From Alkalihalobacterium sp048323755 (GTDB taxonomy: Bacteria > Bacillota > Bacilli > Bacillales > Bacillaceae_F): 64,000 nt of DNA. The notes beneath the pieces were generated by a model. The model saw only the letters and a program-made list of their open reading frames with translations. It was not told the DNA's origin and ran no database searches. The DNA lies in NCBI RefSeq assembly GCF_048323755.1, contig NZ_JBLWFS010000006.1, forward strand, positions 129,902-193,901, in the 5' to 3' direction. The translations under genes were made by a program, and so were the position numbers. How positions within the stretch are numbered: position 1 is the stretch's first letter; each line of letters opens with the position of its first letter. Of this stretch, positions 61,005 through 64,000 are shown piece by piece.

Positions 61005-62030
61005 TTACACACTCGTAATTCGTTTCGTTTCATTTGACTCAAGAGCTGAAAGAACAACCTGTAGTGATTTTAAACCTTCTTCGCCCGAAATAAGCGGTTG
61101 TTGATCTTCGATAATTGCTGTGATGAATTGGTCAATCACTTGAGTATTCGTTTGTCCACCTGATTCATTGGTTTGAATTCCACCTAGCTCAAACTTAACG
61201 ACTTCACCATTTTTATATTGAATAACAAGGGAATGAACCGGATCATCTTCAAGACGAAGGATCGCATTCTCACCGTAAATAATCGTGGAATTATCTTCTT
61301 TGGAAACGTACGACCAGCTCGCAGCAAGGGTACCGATAATACCGCTTTCTGTTTTTAATACACAAACCGCTGTATCATCTACATCCGTGTTTTGTTTTGC
61401 ACTTGTTTCAACAAAGGCCCCAACTTCTACAAACTCTTCTCCAAGGATGTAACGTAATAAATCTGTTTTATGAACACCAAGATCACCCATTGCCCCGATG
61501 AAAGCTTGTTCTTTTTTAAAGAACCAACTGTCTTTTCCATCAGCACTCCAACCTTCTGGACCACCGTGACCAAATGCAGTACGGAAGCTATAAATTTTTC
61601 CTACCTCACCATTTTCAATTAACTGCCTTGCTTTTTGATGAGACGGAACAAAGCGTTGGTTATGAGCAATCATTAGCTTTTTATTGCTGTGTTTCGCTGC
61701 TTCAATCATTGCAAGTGCATCTTCACGTGAAGTCGCCATCGGCTTTTCACAAAGAACATGTTTTCCTGCTTGTAGTGCAGCAATTGATACAGGTGCATGT
61801 AAATAGTTTGGCGTACAAACGCTTACCGCATCAACATCAGCATTTTGTAATAATTCTTCATAATTCGTATAAGCTGTTGCTTCATACTTTTCACCAAATT
61901 CTTGTGCACGTTCTTCAACAATGTCACAAACGGCTACGATTTCTGTATGCTCATTATTTGTATATTCTGGCATATGGCGATGTTTTGCAATACTTCCACA
62001 ACCGATAATTCCTACTCTAATTTTGCTCAT
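61005..62030 (-). CDS. Gfo/Idh/MocA-family oxidoreductase (operon copy A)
   Basis: The protein of about 341 residues reads MSKIRVGIIGCGSIAKHRHMPEYTNNEHTEIVAVCDI, then VCTPNYLHAPVSIAALQAGKHVLCEKPMATSREDAL. It is clearly paralogous to copy B but diverged, so the two probably act at different steps or as a heteromer. GAGGAGTGTC precedes ATG 62030, 18 bp after thuA-like gene. Confidence 0.85.
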   Translation of the reverse strand: MSKIRVGIIGCGSIAKHRHMPEYTNNEHTEIVAVCDIVEERAQEFGEKYEATAYTNYEELLQNADVDAVSVCTPNYLHAPVSIAALQAGKHVLCEKPMATSREDALAMIEAAKHSNKKLMIAHNQRFVPSHQKARQLIENGEVGKIYSFRTAFGHGGPEGWSADGKDSWFFKKEQAFIGAMGDLGVHKTDLLRYILGEEFVEVGAFVETSAKQNTDVDDTAVCVLKTESGIIGTLAASWSYVSKEDNSTIIYGENAILRLEDDPVHSLVIQYKNGEVVKFELGGIQTNESGGQTNTQVIDQFITAIIEDQQPLISGEEGLKSLQVVLSALESNETKRITSV

Positions 62031-62047
62031 CAATGACACTCCTCAAC

Positions 62048-62773
62048 TTAGTTTTTAGCTTTAATTTCTTCTAATGGCTTCGCGTTGCCGTAGACAGGTC
62101 TATTTCTTTTCGTCGGTGCTGTCCATTTCACTGCATTTTTAATCACGCGTTGAATTTCTTTGTTATAGTACGTAGGATATGTTTCATGACCTGGTCGGAA
62201 ATAAAAAATCTTTCCATTTCCACGTTGGTAGGTACAACCACTTCTAAACACTTCTCCACCTTCAAACCAACTCATAAGAATCAATTCGTCAGGTGCTGGA
62301 ATATCAAAATGTTCCCCGTACATTTCTTCTTTTTCAAGTTCAATGTATTCACCGATTCCTTCAACGATCGGATGGCTCGGATCAATGACCCACAGTCTTT
62401 CTTTTTCGTCAGCTTCACGCCACTTTAAATCACATGTTGTTCCCATTAATGTCTTAAAGATTTTTGAGAAATGACCTGAATGAAGAACAATTAATCCCAT
62501 CCCATCGAGAACACGTGCTTTTACTTTTTCAACGATCTCATCAGCTACTTCATCGTGAGCAAGATGTCCCCACCAAAGAAGTACATCTGTCGTATTTAAA
62601 ACATCATCTGATAAACCATGTTCTGGAGCATCTAGTGTAGCCGTTTTCACACTAATGTCTTCTTCACCTAAAAAGCTGGCAATCGCTCCATGAATTCCTT
62701 CTGGGTAAATGTCTTTAACTACTGGATTTTTTTGTTCATGTCGATTTTCATTCCATACCGTTACATTAATCAT
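62048..62773 (-). CDS. ThuA-domain protein
   Basis: The 241-residue protein has the ThuA/trehalose-utilisation fold: VTVWNENRHEQ, DAPEHGLSDDVLNTTDVLLWWGHLAHDEV, GLIVLHSGHFSKIFKTLMGT, and YFRPGHETYPTYYNKEIQRVIKNAVKW. ThuA domains resemble class I glutamine amidotransferase folds and occur with oxidoreductases in disaccharide (3-keto sugar) catabolism. AAAGGAGAGAAAATTA precedes the ATG. It is the first gene of the operon. Confidence 0.87.
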   Translation of the reverse strand: MINVTVWNENRHEQKNPVVKDIYPEGIHGAIASFLGEEDISVKTATLDAPEHGLSDDVLNTTDVLLWWGHLAHDEVADEIVEKVKARVLDGMGLIVLHSGHFSKIFKTLMGTTCDLKWREADEKERLWVIDPSHPIVEGIGEYIELEKEEMYGEHFDIPAPDELILMSWFEGGEVFRSGCTYQRGNGKIFYFRPGHETYPTYYNKEIQRVIKNAVKWTAPTKRNRPVYGNAKPLEEIKAKN

Positions 62774-62895
62774 TAATTTTCTCTCCTTTTACATTTCTTA
62801 TTTGACTTCATCATATTTGATATAGCGATAACTATAAATAGATAATATAATTAAAACATGTACTATTTTGCTATTTGTTCAGAAAGGAATTCGTT

Positions 62896-63669
62896 ATGAA
62901 ATTACATATTGGCTTTTGTGGTTATTCTCATCATACAAAAGGATATTATTCCAATGATAATTCAAAATTAACCGGATATCTTTTACGACTTCAAACGGAA
63001 GGATATTGTGAAGCGTATATTAACCAACAAAAATTTGAGATAAAAAAAGGAGACCTTCTCCTCGTAGAACCTGGGAATTTTTACGATCTATACATTGAAG
63101 GAAATCAAATGAGTGGGGATTATCACTTGTTTTGCGAAGGAGAATGGTTAGATGAATGGTGGAAGCGCTCAGTAAAACCTACCGTTTCTCGGGTCGATCT
63201 TGACGAAAAGATCCTTTCACTATGGCGCAATCTCATAATTGAACTGAGACGTCCTGCTTCGGTGGAAGACAACGAACTTTCTCAATACTTATTGAAAGCA
63301 TTATTAGTATCTTTAGAACGAGCGGTTAACGACATCTCTCCAACTGTTAGAAGACCTTATGCTGTAACGAGGATGATGCGTTACATTGAAGAACATGCAA
63401 CGAGTGGGTTAAAAGTGGAAGATGCTGCACAGTTTGCTGGACTGAGCGTTTCACGTGCTGTTCATCTTTTTAAAAGCAGTGTCGGAAAAACAATGATTGA
63501 ATATGTACAAGAAATCCGTTTATCCACTGCTATTAATCAAATGAAGTATACGTCGATGACACTCGAGCACATTGCGCATAACAGTGGTTTCGGAACATAT
63601 CCTTATTTTCATAGAGTGTTTAAAAAGAAATACGGAATGTCACCAGGGCAGTACAGAAAGAAAGGATAG
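62896..63669 (+). CDS. AraC-family transcriptional regulator
   Basis: The protein of about 257 residues has an N-terminal cupin-like sensor domain (GYYSNDNSKLTGYLLRLQTEGYCEAYINQQKFEIKKGDLLLVEPG). The C-terminal pair of helix-turn-helix motifs (RMMRYIEEHATSGLKVEDAAQFAGLSVSRAVHLFKSSVGKTMIEYVQEIR and SMTLEHIAHNSGFGTYPYFHRVFKKKYGMSPGQYRKK) fits AraC. It is divergent from the thuA operon, 122 bp apart, so it probably activates it on sensing a sugar. AAAGGAATTC precedes ATG 62896. Confidence 0.9.
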   Translation: MKLHIGFCGYSHHTKGYYSNDNSKLTGYLLRLQTEGYCEAYINQQKFEIKKGDLLLVEPGNFYDLYIEGNQMSGDYHLFCEGEWLDEWWKRSVKPTVSRVDLDEKILSLWRNLIIELRRPASVEDNELSQYLLKALLVSLERAVNDISPTVRRPYAVTRMMRYIEEHATSGLKVEDAAQFAGLSVSRAVHLFKSSVGKTMIEYVQEIRLSTAINQMKYTSMTLEHIAHNSGFGTYPYFHRVFKKKYGMSPGQYRKKG

Positions 63670-63729
63670 ACTTGAGGACACATAGGGTGGTACGAATAGT
63701 ATACTAATATTTAAAAACTCACAACATAA

Positions 63730-63777
63730 AAAGGACGTAAAACACTCAGACTCACACCAGAGCGTTTTGCGTCCTTG
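63730..63777 (+). terminator. Terminator downstream of araC-like gene
   Basis: AAGGACG-AAAAC-CTC pairs with GAG-GTTTT-CGTCCTT (two weak pairs) around a 12-base loop. Confidence 0.65.
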
Positions 63778-63954
63778 TATTACTTGTTTCATTCATAAAG
63801 TGTTTTCAGCTGCTTATCTATCTTGCGGACTTCACAACCCCTTATTTCCCCAAAATAGACTAGCTCCGGACTGTTATGGAGTCAAGTCCACAATCCTGTG
63901 TAAATTAGAGAATCAATGTTTTCATCTAACTAGTTGTTATTAGTGTGGTTCATT

Positions 63955-63998
63955 ATTTTTTGGAGAAAGAGGGGGTACCCCCTCTTTCTCCAAAAAAT
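63955..63998. repeat. Perfect 44-bp palindrome at the window end
   Basis: The arms are exact complements with no spacer around GGGGGTACCCCC. It lies in the 63778-64000 stretch, which has no supported gene. It could be a terminator, an unstable palindrome, or a contig-edge artefact. Confidence 0.75.
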
Positions 63999-64000
63999 TT

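Noticed and set aside
61574..62008. 144-codon + strand frame inside the Gfo/Idh/MocA gene
   Set aside because: Antisense shadow of a well-conserved gene; its His/Leu-rich composition is typical of a shadow.
1..64000. rRNA, tRNA, prophage or complete insertion sequence
   Set aside because: No matching conserved sequence, transposase or phage structural gene was seen; the only recombinase is the small integrase at 2157-2717.

Overview
The window looks like chromosome of a spore-forming member of the Bacillaceae, probably an alkaliphilic or halotolerant lineage. It is AT-rich, has strong AGGAGG-type ribosome binding sites, frequent TTG/GTG starts and simple intrinsic terminators. Typical Bacillaceae genes are present: a KinB-like kinase, KapB, HelD, TopB, MhqO/MhqD, an ISP-type intracellular protease, a YfkM-like DJ-1 protein and queCDE under a preQ1-I riboswitch. 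I saw no rRNA, tRNA, CRISPR array, complete insertion sequence or prophage. Species was not determined.

Layout. 1-7.7 kb: the 3' end of a chromate transporter, a K+/H+ antiporter, a small tyrosine recombinase, an ACR3/BASS-type exporter, a three-gene operon of two DUF1538 membrane proteins plus a tandem-PII protein, and a probable structured small RNA. 7.7-15 kb: a vanadium-haloperoxidase-like enzyme, a cytosolic cobalamin-binding protein, a TetR gene beside a HadA/HadB-like dehydratase pair, a KinB-like kinase, a PadR/HAAS pair and a five-copy 20-bp-period repeat array. 15-19 kb: preQ1-regulated queC-queD-queE, a methyltransferase and a hemerythrin. 19-24 kb: a probable PlcR/PapR-like quorum-sensing locus (XRE-TPR regulator, 43-residue precursor ending DLPHRH, intracellular serine protease), a type-I-toxin-like peptide, and two copies of a structured intergenic element whose stems covary. 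24-35 kb: KapB, amidase, a Rieske oxidoreductase, ferritin, a GAF-PP2C phosphatase, an ECF sigma/anti-sigma pair, an MFS exporter and a LysM protein. 35-42 kb: mhqO-mhqD, a pentapeptide protein, PhzF, DJ-1/PfpI and a dihydroorotate-dehydrogenase-like domain fused to a duplicated membrane module. 42-55 kb: a cobalamin riboswitch before a CoA-transferase/hydrolase, a DUF5050-like lipoprotein, a YwaF-like protein, an alcohol dehydrogenase/class II aldolase operon and HelD. 55-64 kb: an intergenic repeat, topB with an overlapping Gfo/Idh/MocA gene, and an operon of ThuA, two Gfo/Idh/MocA oxidoreductases and a sugar isomerase, divergent from an AraC regulator. The window ends in a perfect 44-bp palindrome.

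The most promising under-described items are the DUF1538/tandem-PII operon (a membrane pair apparently governed by a nitrogen/energy-sensor fold), the covarying structured repeat, the PapR/PlcR-like pair next to an intracellular protease, the small RNA at about 6971-7086, the cobalamin riboswitch upstream of a CoA-transferase, and the iteron-like array at 14828-14918. All function calls rest on sequence reading and family memory; no database search was run.
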